This document shows positions 43,961 through 53,396 of a stretch of DNA of 64,000 nt, piece after piece (within the stretch, counting starts at the first letter, position 1; every line of letters starts with the position of its first letter). Under the pieces are notes generated by a model, which saw only the letters and a list, made by a program, of their open reading frames with translations, did no database searches and was not told the DNA's origin. A program made the translations under genes and the position numbers. This DNA is from Elizabethkingia bruuniana (lineage in GTDB: Bacteria; Bacteroidota; Bacteroidia; Flavobacteriales; Weeksellaceae): NCBI RefSeq assembly GCF_002024805.1, contig NZ_CP014337.1, positions 1,116,001 through 1,180,000 on the forward strand, read 5' to 3'.

Positions 43961-44692
43961 TTATTTTAAAATTCCGAATAGTAAAGCTGCCAGAGCGGCT
44001 CCTATAACTGGTCCTAAAATTGGAATCCATGCGTAGCTCCATTGGCTGCTGCCTTTTATTGGTAAAATAGCATGCATGATTCTTGGTCCCAGATCTCTTG
44101 CCGGATTTATAGCATAACCGGTTGTACCACCTAAAGATAAACCTATAGCCCATACTAAAAATGCAACAGGAATAGCACCGACAGTTCCAAGGCCTATTTT
44201 GACATCCGGAGTATTTGGGATCGAGATATTAGCATCACTGATATAGAAGACAACGAAAACAAGCACAAAAGTCCCAATGATCTCGCTGATTATATTTGAA
44301 ACAGGTTTTGCAATTGCCGGACTTGTACTGAAGCAGGCTAATTTCGCTCCTTCGTCTTCGGTAATAGCAAAATGATCTTTGTGGAATAGCCATACCAGAA
44401 ATGCTCCGGCCATAGCTCCGATCATCTGAGCTGCAATATATGAAGGAACAGATTCCCATGGAAATTTCCCTGCAATTGCCAGTCCGATTGTAACGGCCGG
44501 ATTAAGATGAGCTCCGCTGACGGGGCCGGCAACAGTTACTCCCACAAAAACGGCTAATGCCCATGCTGTGGTAATAACAATCCATCCTGAATTATTGCCT
44601 TTGGTATCTTTTAGAAGAACATTTGCTACTACGCCGTTCCCAAGAAGAATAAGTAACATTGTACCTATAATTTCTGCTGTAAATGGTGTCAT
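43961..44692 (-). CDS. glpF: Glycerol uptake facilitator (aquaglyceroporin)
   Basis: 243 residues, six TM helices and two NPA half-helices: GAHLNPAVTIGLAIAG and YAINPARDLGPR. The Asp after the second NPA motif is typical of glycerol channels rather than water channels. Moves glycerol across the inner membrane by diffusion. It is 24 bp after glpK in the same operon. Confidence 0.96.
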   Translation of the reverse strand: MTPFTAEIIGTMLLILLGNGVVANVLLKDTKGNNSGWIVITTAWALAVFVGVTVAGPVSGAHLNPAVTIGLAIAGKFPWESVPSYIAAQMIGAMAGAFLVWLFHKDHFAITEDEGAKLACFSTSPAIAKPVSNIISEIIGTFVLVFVVFYISDANISIPNTPDVKIGLGTVGAIPVAFLVWAIGLSLGGTTGYAINPARDLGPRIMHAILPIKGSSQWSYAWIPILGPVIGAALAALLFGILK

Positions 44693-44716
44693 GTTGTGTA
44701 CTTTTTCGGTTATTAA

Positions 44717-46216
44717 TTATTCTTCTATCCAGGCCTGAGAACGTTTTACAGCTTTGTGCCAAAAGTTGACCATATTGTCGATTTTGCTTTTGTCTTCCTT
44801 AGGTGTAAACTCTTTTTCTATAATCCATTGAGACTGAATCTCATCTACGCTCTCCCAGAAGCCTACTGCTAGACCTGCCAGATAAGCAGCCCCAAGTGCT
44901 GTAGTTTCAAGAGTCTTTGGACGAATAATTTTGAACCCGAAAAGGTCTGATTGGATTTGCATTAACATGTCACTGGCAGATGCTCCTCCGTCCACACGAA
45001 GTTCTGTACTTTGGGTTCCGGCATCTGCCTCCATAGCTTTTACAATATCGTAAACCTGAAATGCAATACCTTCTAAAGTAGCTCTGGCAATGTGACCATC
45101 TGTTGTACCACGTGTTACGCCGATAATAGTCCCGCGTGCATACTGATCCCAGTAAGGGGCACCCAGTCCGGTAAGTGCAGGTACGAAGTATACGCCACCA
45201 TTATCTTCTACGGTTTCTGCAAGTGTACTAACTTCAGATGAATCATGAATAATCTTTAATCCGTCTCTTAGCCACTGTATAGCAGCTCCTCCTACAAATA
45301 CACTGCCTTCCAGCGCATAGCTGACTTCTCCGTTTATTTTCCATGCTACTGTAGTTAGCAAGTTATTTTTAGAATATACAGCTTCGTTACCTGTATTCAT
45401 CAATAGAAAACACCCGGTGCCATATGTATTTTTTACCATTCCCGGCTTTGTACACATTTGTCCGAATAATGCAGCCTGCTGGTCTCCTGCAATACCTGCA
45501 ATTGGAATTTTTGTCGAGAAAAGGGTAGTAGAGGTTTCTCCATACACTTCGCTGCTTTGTTTTACTTCAGGAAGTATTGCACGAGGAATGTTGAATAATT
45601 TTAATAAATCATCATCCCAGTCCATGGTACGGATATTAAACATCATGGTTCTGCTGGCATTGGAAACATCGGTAATAAACATTTTTCCTCTTGTCAGTTT
45701 CCATATTAGCCAGGTGTCAACAGTTCCGAAACAAAGATCTCCGGCTTCTGCTTTTTCTCTTGCTCCTTCTACATTATCCAAGATCCATTTTAGCTTTGTG
45801 GCAGAAAAGTAAGCATCCAGGACAAGCCCTGTTTTTTGTTTAATCTCATCAGTGTGTCCCTGGGATTTTAATTCGTCGCAATATCTGGATGTTCTTCTGT
45901 CCTGCCATACAATAGCATTATAAATCGGTTCACTGGTATGTCTGTCCCATACTACAGTTGTCTCTCTTTGATTGGTAATACCGATAGCAGCGACCTCCAG
46001 TCCTGATATTCCGGCTTTAGCTATAACTTCTGCAGCCACAGAAATCTGGGAAGACCAGATTTCGTTTGGGTCATGTTCTACCCATCCCGGTGTAGGGAAT
46101 ATCTGCTCAAAACTTTTCTGTGATACGAATTTTATTTCTCCGCTTTTGTTAAAAAGGATTGCCCGTGATGAGGTTGTTCCTTGGTCTAGTGCTAAAATTA
46201 GTTTTTCGTCCATCAT
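44717..46216 (-). CDS. glpK: Glycerol kinase
   Basis: 499 residues, normal FGGY-kinase length. The phosphate loop [15 protein letters not shown] starts the protein, with [35 protein letters not shown] and [21 protein letters not shown] following. It phosphorylates glycerol to sn-glycerol 3-phosphate, trapping it in the cell. It lies 7 bp downstream of glpD. Confidence 0.97.
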   Translation of the reverse strand: MMDEKLILALDQGTTSSRAILFNKSGEIKFVSQKSFEQIFPTPGWVEHDPNEIWSSQISVAAEVIAKAGISGLEVAAIGITNQRETTVVWDRHTSEPIYNAIVWQDRRTSRYCDELKSQGHTDEIKQKTGLVLDAYFSATKLKWILDNVEGAREKAEAGDLCFGTVDTWLIWKLTRGKMFITDVSNASRTMMFNIRTMDWDDDLLKLFNIPRAILPEVKQSSEVYGETSTTLFSTKIPIAGIAGDQQAALFGQMCTKPGMVKNTYGTGCFLLMNTGNEAVYSKNNLLTTVAWKINGEVSYALEGSVFVGGAAIQWLRDGLKIIHDSSEVSTLAETVEDNGGVYFVPALTGLGAPYWDQYARGTIIGVTRGTTDGHIARATLEGIAFQVYDIVKAMEADAGTQSTELRVDGGASASDMLMQIQSDLFGFKIIRPKTLETTALGAAYLAGLAVGFWESVDEIQSQWIIEKEFTPKEDKSKIDNMVNFWHKAVKRSQAWIEE

Positions 46217-46223
46217 AGTGTAC

Positions 46224-47825
46224 TTATTTAGAGTTTTTCATTTCGTTGGTGGTATAGGGTACAAGAAGATATTCTTTAGCGAGTGAAATGAAACTTTCAG
46301 TTTCGTTTTCTACTTTTTCAGCATCCCATCCGAGTTCCTGAGCAAAGATCTCTGCTACTTTTCGTGCTGAATCTATGGCTGCTCTGGCATCTAAGAAAAG
46401 AAGACGGACTCTTCTGGCCAGTACATCCTCTATAGTTTCAGCCATTTCATTTCGGATTGCCCATACAACTTCAGCAACTGTAAATTCATTGTTTGGATGT
46501 ATTCTTTCTGCGTATTCAGGCTTTTCCTGTTGTAGTGCTTTTATAGCCGGAATATCCGAACCATAGATATACAGGTGATTACTTCTGTCAACATCTTTTG
46601 CCGGGATATTTCCGTGGATAGAAAGCTCCTTAGTTTTAGAAGGAACTTTTTTCAGGTTATGAACTTCTATTGCTTTATCTATAGTATCTTCAGCCATTTG
46701 TCGGTAGGTAGTCCATTTTCCGCCGGTAATGGTTACAAGACCGGTTTCGGCTACAATAACTTTATGACTTCGGGATACTTCTTTTGTGCTTTTACCTCCG
46801 TCTTTTGGTGCTGCTAAAGGACGTAAGCCTGCAAATACAGAAAGTACATCTTCTTTAGTTGGCTTTTTAGACAGATATTGTCTTGCGGTTTTCAAAACGA
46901 AATCAATTTCGGATTCCAGAGCTTTCGGTTCGAAACTCGGTTCATCTACTAATGTGTCTGTAGTACCAATTAAGGCTCTCTCATGCCATGGAACAACGAA
47001 AAGAACACGTCCGTCAGAAGTTTTAGGGATCATGATAGCATCATTACTCTTTAGGAATGATTTATCTAATACGAAATGGATTCCCTGACTTGGAACAACA
47101 AATTTTCCATGTTTTGGATTACTCATGTTCAGGATGTCATTGGTGAAAACCCCTGTTGCATTAACTACAGCTTTCGCTTTTATTTCGTAGCGTTCTTTAG
47201 TAAACTGATCTTCAGCTATTACTCCTGTAATTTTATTACTTTCGTTTTTCAGAAGACCTACAACCTTCGTATAATTGATTACAGTACCGCCTTTTTCTAC
47301 TATAGTCTGGGCAAGGTTAATGGCCAAACGGGAATCGTCAAACTGCCCATCCTGATACACAACACCGCTGGCAAGACCTTTTTGTTCTATAGTTGGAAGC
47401 TTTTCTACGGTTTGTGCTTTATTGATATATCTGGTTTTACCAAGGCTGAGTTTCCCCGCCAGAAAATCGTAAACAGATAATCCTATTTTATAATATATAC
47501 CGCCCCACCAGTTATAATTCGGAATAATAAAAGACTGATTTTTAACAAGGTGAGCAGCATTTTTCGCCAGAAGTCCTCTTTCGTACAGGGCTTCCTTCAC
47601 AAGGTCTATGTTTCCCTGTGCCAGGTATCTTACACCACCATGCACAAGTTTGGTACTCCGGCTTGAAGTAGCTTTAGCAAAATCATGGGATTCCAGTAAC
47701 AAAGTTCTGAAACCTCTCGTTGTAGCATCCAGAGCAGACCCTAGTCCGCTGGCACCACCTCCGATAATTATAAAGTCCCATTCCTGATCTTGTGAAACTT
47801 TTGTAAGCTCTTCTTTTCGTTTCAT
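46224..47825 (-). CDS. glpD: FAD-dependent glycerol-3-phosphate dehydrogenase/oxidase
   Basis: 533 residues. The dinucleotide-binding motif [22 protein letters not shown] is near the N-terminus, followed by [19 protein letters not shown] and the C-terminal G3P-dehydrogenase domain ([26 protein letters not shown]). It oxidises glycerol 3-phosphate to dihydroxyacetone phosphate, passing electrons to quinone. First gene of the minus-strand glycerol operon, divergent from glpR. Confidence 0.96.
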   Translation of the reverse strand: MKRKEELTKVSQDQEWDFIIIGGGASGLGSALDATTRGFRTLLLESHDFAKATSSRSTKLVHGGVRYLAQGNIDLVKEALYERGLLAKNAAHLVKNQSFIIPNYNWWGGIYYKIGLSVYDFLAGKLSLGKTRYINKAQTVEKLPTIEQKGLASGVVYQDGQFDDSRLAINLAQTIVEKGGTVINYTKVVGLLKNESNKITGVIAEDQFTKERYEIKAKAVVNATGVFTNDILNMSNPKHGKFVVPSQGIHFVLDKSFLKSNDAIMIPKTSDGRVLFVVPWHERALIGTTDTLVDEPSFEPKALESEIDFVLKTARQYLSKKPTKEDVLSVFAGLRPLAAPKDGGKSTKEVSRSHKVIVAETGLVTITGGKWTTYRQMAEDTIDKAIEVHNLKKVPSKTKELSIHGNIPAKDVDRSNHLYIYGSDIPAIKALQQEKPEYAERIHPNNEFTVAEVVWAIRNEMAETIEDVLARRVRLLFLDARAAIDSARKVAEIFAQELGWDAEKVENETESFISLAKEYLLVPYTTNEMKNSK

Positions 47826-47874
47826 TTTGTTTCGTTTTATTTGCTTTTTGTAAAAATATGAAATTTTTCGAAAC
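47815..47874. promoter_or_regulatory. Candidate GlpR operator in the glpD/glpR intergenic region
   Basis: Two TTTCGTTT copies 16 bp apart (47815 and 47831) and a palindromic TTTCGAAA at 47867. DeoR/GlpR-type regulators commonly bind TTCG-containing direct or inverted repeats. On the minus strand the TTTCGAAA lies between a TTTG and a TATTTTTA box, suited to repression of glpD. Confidence 0.5.
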
Positions 47875-47903
47875 CAAAAACATTTAGATGAAATTTTTTT
47901 TTA

Positions 47904-47911
47904 TATTTTTG
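47904..47911 (+). promoter_or_regulatory. -7 box of glpR
   Basis: TATTTTTG 23 nt before the glpR start. Confidence 0.5.
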
Positions 47912-47934
47912 GTTAAATTTAAAATGCTGTAGTA

Positions 47935-48693
47935 ATGATAGCCCGCCACAATAACATTCTTAAGGAACTGGAAAAGAAAGAATATGTACTGGTACAAGAT
48001 CTTTGTGAGAAATATAATGTTTCGTCCGTAACAATCCGAAAAGACTTAAGCTATCTTGAAGGGTTGGGATTATTGCACAGAACCCACGGTGGAGCTAGTA
48101 AGCAGTCACGTTTTGCCTATGAGAAAAACGTAAATGAAAAAGAAAACATCAACGTAGAAATCAAACAGGCTATAGCCAGAAAAGCAGCAAATATTATTGA
48201 TGAAAATGATTCTGTTATATTGGCTTCTGGAACAACTATACATTATCTGGCTCGCACAATGGGAAGTTTTCAGAAGCTTACAGTTCTTACTTCTTCTTTA
48301 CGCGTAGCATTAGAGTTGTGTATGATGCCGAATATTAATATTATTCAGTTGGGTGGAGAAGTAAGAAAAAGCTCTACTTCTATTGTCGGAGCTATTTCGG
48401 AATCAGTACTAAAGCAATTTTCCTGTCACAAACTCTTTTTAGGTGTCGACGGAATTGATCTGGAATTTGGTATTAGCTGCTCCAGTGCAGCCGAAGCTCA
48501 TCTGAATCAGGCTATGATAGAATGTGCGGAGAAAGTTATTGTCCTGGCAGATTCGTCTAAAATCAATAAAAAAGGTTTCGGCAAAATAGCAGATCTGGAT
48601 AGGGTAGATACCATTATTACAGATAAAGGAATTGACCTTGAAACCAAAGAACGCCTTGAAGATATGGGTGTTACAGTAATTATTTCTGATTAA
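47935..48693 (+). CDS. glpR: DeoR/GlpR-family regulator
   Basis: 252 residues: N-terminal DeoR HTH (YVLVQDLCEKYNVSSVTIRKDLSYLE and GLLHRTHGGAS) and a C-terminal phosphosugar-binding DeoRC domain (DSVILASGTTIHYLARTM, LFLGVDGIDLEFGISCSSAAEA, VLADSSKINKKGFGKIADL). E. coli GlpR is released by glycerol 3-phosphate. Position between the glp operon and the SusCD-phospholipase operon suggests it controls both. Confidence 0.92.
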   Translation: MIARHNNILKELEKKEYVLVQDLCEKYNVSSVTIRKDLSYLEGLGLLHRTHGGASKQSRFAYEKNVNEKENINVEIKQAIARKAANIIDENDSVILASGTTIHYLARTMGSFQKLTVLTSSLRVALELCMMPNINIIQLGGEVRKSSTSIVGAISESVLKQFSCHKLFLGVDGIDLEFGISCSSAAEAHLNQAMIECAEKVIVLADSSKINKKGFGKIADLDRVDTIITDKGIDLETKERLEDMGVTVIISD

Positions 48694-48878
48694 GATTAAA
48701 TTTAAAATAAAATTAATCTTAATTATGCCCCGAATACAGGTGTAATGATTAATTTACTGCTATCTTCCTGATAAATAAATAATTAATATTTATACATTAA
48801 CTTTTTCCATTGATAATAGTTAATGTTTCTTAATAAAAACATAAGAAAACCTTAATGTAACACGGGGTCGTACTGTTC

Positions 48879-48886
48879 TAATTTTG
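48879..48886 (+). promoter_or_regulatory. -7 box of the SusC operon
   Basis: TAATTTTG 14 nt upstream of the SusC start codon, with no obvious -33 TTTG, which may indicate activator dependence. Confidence 0.5.
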
Positions 48887-48900
48887 CATTCAGAATTAAA

Positions 48901-51798
48901 ATGGATGCCATGAAAGTATTTAAAATCCCTGTCTCGGTGGCTTATTTTACAAGCCGGGGGCTATTAATTGGAGCAATATCGGCCTCACCAATATTGTTTG
49001 CCCAAAAGAAAGACAGTTTAAAAGAGAAGTCCATAGACGAGGTTGTCGTTGTGGGATACGGAACACAGAAAAAGAGTAAAGTATCGGGTGCTGTTTCAGA
49101 GGCGTCACTGGATAAACTTACTTCCAGATCTTTGTCTGGTGTAGGTGAAGTACTTCAGGGTAAAGCACCGGGGGTAACAGTGGTAAATGAAGGGGGAGAT
49201 CCCAATGGTTCGCCAAAAGTAAATATCCGTGGTTTAGGCGGGATTAACGGAGAGACTCCTCTTTACGTTGTAGATGGTGTTGTTTTTAATGGTACACCAG
49301 CGATTAACCCTAACGATATTCAGGATATATCTGTACTTAAAGATGCCTCTGCAGCAATCTATGGAGCCAGATCCTCAGGCGGTGTTATTCTTATTACGAC
49401 CAAGAAAGGTAAAAAAGGTAATATTACTGTAGATTTTGATGTTAAGTTTGGTGTGAATCAGGCATGGAGATTGAAGGAATCTTTAAATGCAGCAGAGTTT
49501 CAGGATGTAATGTATAAGGCTTATGAAAATGCCGGTAAACTTAGCAGTCTGCCTTTAGCTTTCAATGCAGAAAAATATCCGGACGGAAGAGTAACCAGAA
49601 CAGACTGGATGAAAGAAATTTTCCGTACCGGAACAATCCAGGAATACAACGTTAATCTAAGTGGTGGAAATGATAAGTCCAGATTTTTTGTGGGAATGAA
49701 CCACAGAAACCTGGAAGGTATCTTACTGAACACACAGGCAAAGAGATACAACTTCAGAGTAAATTCTGAACATAAAGTAAAAGACTGGTTAACTATCGGG
49801 GAGAACATGTACTATAATTACTCCGACGGAAATACAGCAGATACTAAGAATGGTTATACAGGTGCGGTAGTGGCAGCGATGTATTACCCGCCGAATGTTC
49901 CGGTATATACACCTACAGGAGCATTTTCCGGTTTACCGATTGATGTTGCCGGAGGTTACGGGGATATGATCAATCCGGTGGCTTATCTTAAAAGGATTAG
50001 TATAAAAAATCCTACACATGAAATTTTAATCAATCCTTATGCAGAAGTTACTTTAGCTAAAAATTTAAAGTTCAGATCTAACTTTTCTCAGACATTCAGA
50101 ATCGGAACGATTAAAAACTTTACATCCAGAGTACTGGAAGTAGGGAAAATATTCGATACCAATAATTTAGAATATCAGTCTAATAACTCTTCTACCTCTC
50201 TTGCAGAGCAGCTTCTTACCTATAAATTCTCTGCAGGCAAACATAATTTCGATTTCTTAGCTGGTTTTACTTTCCAGAAGACAATTGATGAAGGTTTCAT
50301 GGCCAGAGCTTATGATTTCAGAAGTGAAGCAGAAGTTTTCCGTTATCTTCAGAATACAGCGGATAACAACAAAGATCTGTCCAGTTATAGATATCAGCAG
50401 GCTTTAGTTTCTTATCTGGCAAGGATTAACTACGATTATGCTGGTAAATATATTATCAGTGTACTAGGAAGAAGAGATGGGTCTTCATTAGTAGCCAAAC
50501 AAAACAGATTTGCCAATTATTATGCAGTTTCAGGTGCATGGGTAATGTCTAAGGAAAACTTTATGCAGGATATCGAATGGCTTTCTAATCTTAAACTTAG
50601 AGGAAGTTATGGTGTTCTGGGTAACCTTGGCGGGATTTCTTCACAGGCAGTAAATCCGTTAATGATAAGAGATAACAATATTATTTTCGGACGGGATCCT
50701 TCCCAGAATATTGCTTACTATGCTACAACACGTCCTAATCCAAACTTAAAATGGGGGAAATCTGAACAAACCAACTTTGGTTTAGATGCTTCATTCCTGA
50801 ACAATAGTCTTTCTTTACAGTTCGATTATTTCATTAAAAACTCCAAAGATCAGATTTTTAATGTAAGCCTTCCGAGTACAGCAACTTATACGAATCAGTA
50901 TATCAATGCCGGATTATTCCAGGATAAAGGTTACGAATTAGGAATTAATTACAACAGCAAAAATACAGGAGATTTCAGTTACTCAATAGGAGCAACTTTC
51001 AGTCAGCTAAAAAATACAGTTAAGCAGCTGGCAGATGTAAACGAAATCTTTATTAATGACAATGCTGTAAGAGGAGTACTGAAGCCTACGCGTATACGAG
51101 TAGGAGAGTCACTTTATTCTTATTACGGATATAAGACAGATGGTATTTTCCGTTCACAGGAAGAAATCAATAATTATAAAGATGCTAATGGTGCTCTTAT
51201 CCAGCCTAATGCTAAGCCAGGTGATATTAAGTTCCTGAAAAAAGAAGGAAATACCGGTACACTTAATAACAATGATTTTGTAAACCTAGGAAATCCATAT
51301 CCTAAATTCTCTTATGGATTGTCTTATAATATGACATGGAAAAATTTTGATCTGAATGTATTCTTCCAGGGAGTATATGGGAATAAAATATTCAACGGCC
51401 TGAAATTTATTTCATTAAACCCAGGCGGAACGGGGCAGAATTATAACATGGATAAAGATATTCTGAATGCATGGACTCCGGAAAATACCAATACCAATAT
51501 TCCGAGACTTGTTCAGGGTGATCCTTCCGGAAACTACTCCAAAGTATCAGATTTTTATGTAGAAAACGGATCTTACCTGAGACTGAAGAACCTTACAATA
51601 GGTTATTCACTACCTAAAGAGATTTACAGCAAAATCAATATAAACAGATTAAGAATTTATATGACGGCTAATAATCTGTTTACTATCACTAAATACAAAG
51701 GTTTTGATCCTGAAGTGGGGATGAATACTTATGGTGTAGACACAGGGAGATATCCGCAGGCTCGTTCATTTATTTTCGGTGTAGAAATCGGGTTATAA
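48901..51798 (+). CDS. SusC/RagA-family TonB-dependent receptor
   Basis: 965 residues. SusC signatures: VVVVGYGTQKKSKVSGAVSE, LSGVGEVLQGKAPGVTVVNEGG, VNIRGLGGINGETPLYVVDGVVFNG, and SVLKDASAAIYGARSSGGVILITTKKG at the plug. The N-terminus is short and lacks the usual carboxypeptidase-D-like beta-sandwich. It has a signal-like stretch (LLIGAISASPILFAQ); the start could also be Met 48910. Imports an oligomeric substrate with the SusD partner 17 bp on. Neighbouring phospholipase and phosphatase suggest a phospholipid-derived substrate rather than a glycan. Confidence 0.93.
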   Translation: MDAMKVFKIPVSVAYFTSRGLLIGAISASPILFAQKKDSLKEKSIDEVVVVGYGTQKKSKVSGAVSEASLDKLTSRSLSGVGEVLQGKAPGVTVVNEGGDPNGSPKVNIRGLGGINGETPLYVVDGVVFNGTPAINPNDIQDISVLKDASAAIYGARSSGGVILITTKKGKKGNITVDFDVKFGVNQAWRLKESLNAAEFQDVMYKAYENAGKLSSLPLAFNAEKYPDGRVTRTDWMKEIFRTGTIQEYNVNLSGGNDKSRFFVGMNHRNLEGILLNTQAKRYNFRVNSEHKVKDWLTIGENMYYNYSDGNTADTKNGYTGAVVAAMYYPPNVPVYTPTGAFSGLPIDVAGGYGDMINPVAYLKRISIKNPTHEILINPYAEVTLAKNLKFRSNFSQTFRIGTIKNFTSRVLEVGKIFDTNNLEYQSNNSSTSLAEQLLTYKFSAGKHNFDFLAGFTFQKTIDEGFMARAYDFRSEAEVFRYLQNTADNNKDLSSYRYQQALVSYLARINYDYAGKYIISVLGRRDGSSLVAKQNRFANYYAVSGAWVMSKENFMQDIEWLSNLKLRGSYGVLGNLGGISSQAVNPLMIRDNNIIFGRDPSQNIAYYATTRPNPNLKWGKSEQTNFGLDASFLNNSLSLQFDYFIKNSKDQIFNVSLPSTATYTNQYINAGLFQDKGYELGINYNSKNTGDFSYSIGATFSQLKNTVKQLADVNEIFINDNAVRGVLKPTRIRVGESLYSYYGYKTDGIFRSQEEINNYKDANGALIQPNAKPGDIKFLKKEGNTGTLNNNDFVNLGNPYPKFSYGLSYNMTWKNFDLNVFFQGVYGNKIFNGLKFISLNPGGTGQNYNMDKDILNAWTPENTNTNIPRLVQGDPSGNYSKVSDFYVENGSYLRLKNLTIGYSLPKEIYSKININRLRIYMTANNLFTITKYKGFDPEVGMNTYGVDTGRYPQARSFIFGVEIGL

Positions 51799-51815
51799 TT
51801 TTAAAAAGTAAAAAG

Positions 51816-53324
51816 ATGAAATTTTTCAATAAAATAGTTTTAGTATCGGGAATATCTGCTGTATTGCTTTCATGTACAAGCGAGCTTGATGTTCAGCCGG
51901 AAGGAACTCCGACAGAAGCGAGTTTCTGGAAAACAGAAAACGACCTTGTAACGGGAGCAAATGCGATGTACAAACCTTTGTATGATAGCGAGTTTTATGG
52001 CAGAGGTTTTTTCTGGTTTATCAACGCCAGCGATGATATGGTAACAGGAAGGGCAAAAAGTGAGGCTGATAATGCAAAGAACTTTAGCAGCAATTATATT
52101 GCAGCAGGAGATTTGGAAACCCAGTGGAATAAGAGATATACAGTTATTGGTATTGCCAATCGTGTTATCCGTAATGTAGACAATATTCAGGCTGCAACAG
52201 CTGTGAAAAACAAATACCTGGGTGAAGCTTTATTCATGAGCAGCAGAATGTATTTTGAGTTGGCATACAGTTATGGTAATGAGAAAGCAGGAGTTCCTAT
52301 TATTGATCGTACAAAAGAACCGGATCCAAATCCTATTCCGCGGGCAGCCAACGTAACGGAAAACTACAATTATATTATAAACGACCTGAAAAAGGCAGCA
52401 GAATTACTGCCAGCTCAGGAAGAGCTTGCTGCTAAGGATTTCGGAAGACCTCATAAAGCTGCTGCATGGGCTCTTATGGCTAAAGTATACCTTTTCATGA
52501 AAGACTGGAAAAATGCGGCATACTGGGCAAATGAGGTTATGACTAAAGGAAACAGAAACCTGTTGAATAACTATGCAGATGTTTTCAAAGCGGAGAATAA
52601 TTACAGTTCCGAATATATCTGGTCAATACCAAGTACACCAAAATTCAATGCTATAGGAAGTATACTTCCGGGAGTAATGCTTGAAAATAAAGGCTGGGGC
52701 GAATACAATGGTTGGGGGTATTTCCAGCCAACCAAGGAGCTTTTTACTGAGTATGAAGCAGGAGACAAAAGAAGAGATGTAACCATTCTGAAAGCTGGAG
52801 ATAAGTTTACATTCAATGGGAAAGAAAGGAGCTATGCTTCTTCTAATTCTCTTACAGGGTATCAGTTCAACAAGTATATGGATGCGTTCAAATATCCGTT
52901 GAACAGCGGCCACGTAAGTGCAAATGGTGATTATCCATGTACAGATCTTGCCGTACCGATTATGCGTTATGCAGAAGTAATTCTTATAAAAGCAGAAGCA
53001 TTGTTAATGTCGGGACAAAATGCTGATCAGGAAATTAACATGATTAGAAAGCGTGCAGGTTTGGCACCGAAAAGTGGATGTACAATGGCTGACCTGAAGC
53101 ATGAAAGACGTTGTGAGCTGGCAGGTGAGTGGGCAGACAGACACAGAGATTTGGTACGTTGGGGAGATGCAAAGGATACTTATGCTAAACCTTTGCATGG
53201 TGCAGATGATAAGGAAGTATGGGCTTCAAGAAACTTCAATCCGGCAGTGCACAATGTGTGGGCAGTTCCACAAGTGGAAATTGTAAACAGCCATGGAGTA
53301 ATTAAGCAAAATGAAGGCTGGTAA
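51816..53324 (+). CDS. SusD/RagB-family outer-membrane lipoprotein
   Basis: 502 residues. A lipoprotein signal ends at Cys20 (AVLLSC). The SusD fold is recognised from TEASFWKTENDLVTGANAMYKPLYD and the TPR-like YLGEALFMSSRMYFELAYSYG, then FGRPHKAAAWALMAKVYLFMKDWKNAAYWANEV. The C-terminal ELAGEWADRHRDLVRWGDAK is also typical. Lid for the SusC transporter. A terminator-like hairpin directly follows. Confidence 0.93.
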   Translation: MKFFNKIVLVSGISAVLLSCTSELDVQPEGTPTEASFWKTENDLVTGANAMYKPLYDSEFYGRGFFWFINASDDMVTGRAKSEADNAKNFSSNYIAAGDLETQWNKRYTVIGIANRVIRNVDNIQAATAVKNKYLGEALFMSSRMYFELAYSYGNEKAGVPIIDRTKEPDPNPIPRAANVTENYNYIINDLKKAAELLPAQEELAAKDFGRPHKAAAWALMAKVYLFMKDWKNAAYWANEVMTKGNRNLLNNYADVFKAENNYSSEYIWSIPSTPKFNAIGSILPGVMLENKGWGEYNGWGYFQPTKELFTEYEAGDKRRDVTILKAGDKFTFNGKERSYASSNSLTGYQFNKYMDAFKYPLNSGHVSANGDYPCTDLAVPIMRYAEVILIKAEALLMSGQNADQEINMIRKRAGLAPKSGCTMADLKHERRCELAGEWADRHRDLVRWGDAKDTYAKPLHGADDKEVWASRNFNPAVHNVWAVPQVEIVNSHGVIKQNEGW

Positions 53325-53346
53325 TTTTTTAATATAACAACATATA

Positions 53347-53387
53347 CTATATCATTGCAGAAATTCCTGCAATGATATAGTTTTTTT
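53347..53387 (+). terminator. Strong hairpin between susD and the phosphatase gene
   Basis: Perfect 14-bp stem CTATATCATTGCAG / CTGCAATGATATAG with a 6-nt loop and T7. Only 9 nt separate the T run from the next ATG, leaving no room for a promoter, so it is more likely an attenuator or an mRNA-stabilising hairpin that lowers downstream expression than a full stop. Confidence 0.85.
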
Positions 53388-53396
53388 AATATTACG

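Noticed and set aside
47076..47480. 134-codon frame antisense to glpD
   Set aside because: Inside the FAD-binding gene on the opposite strand; no motif.
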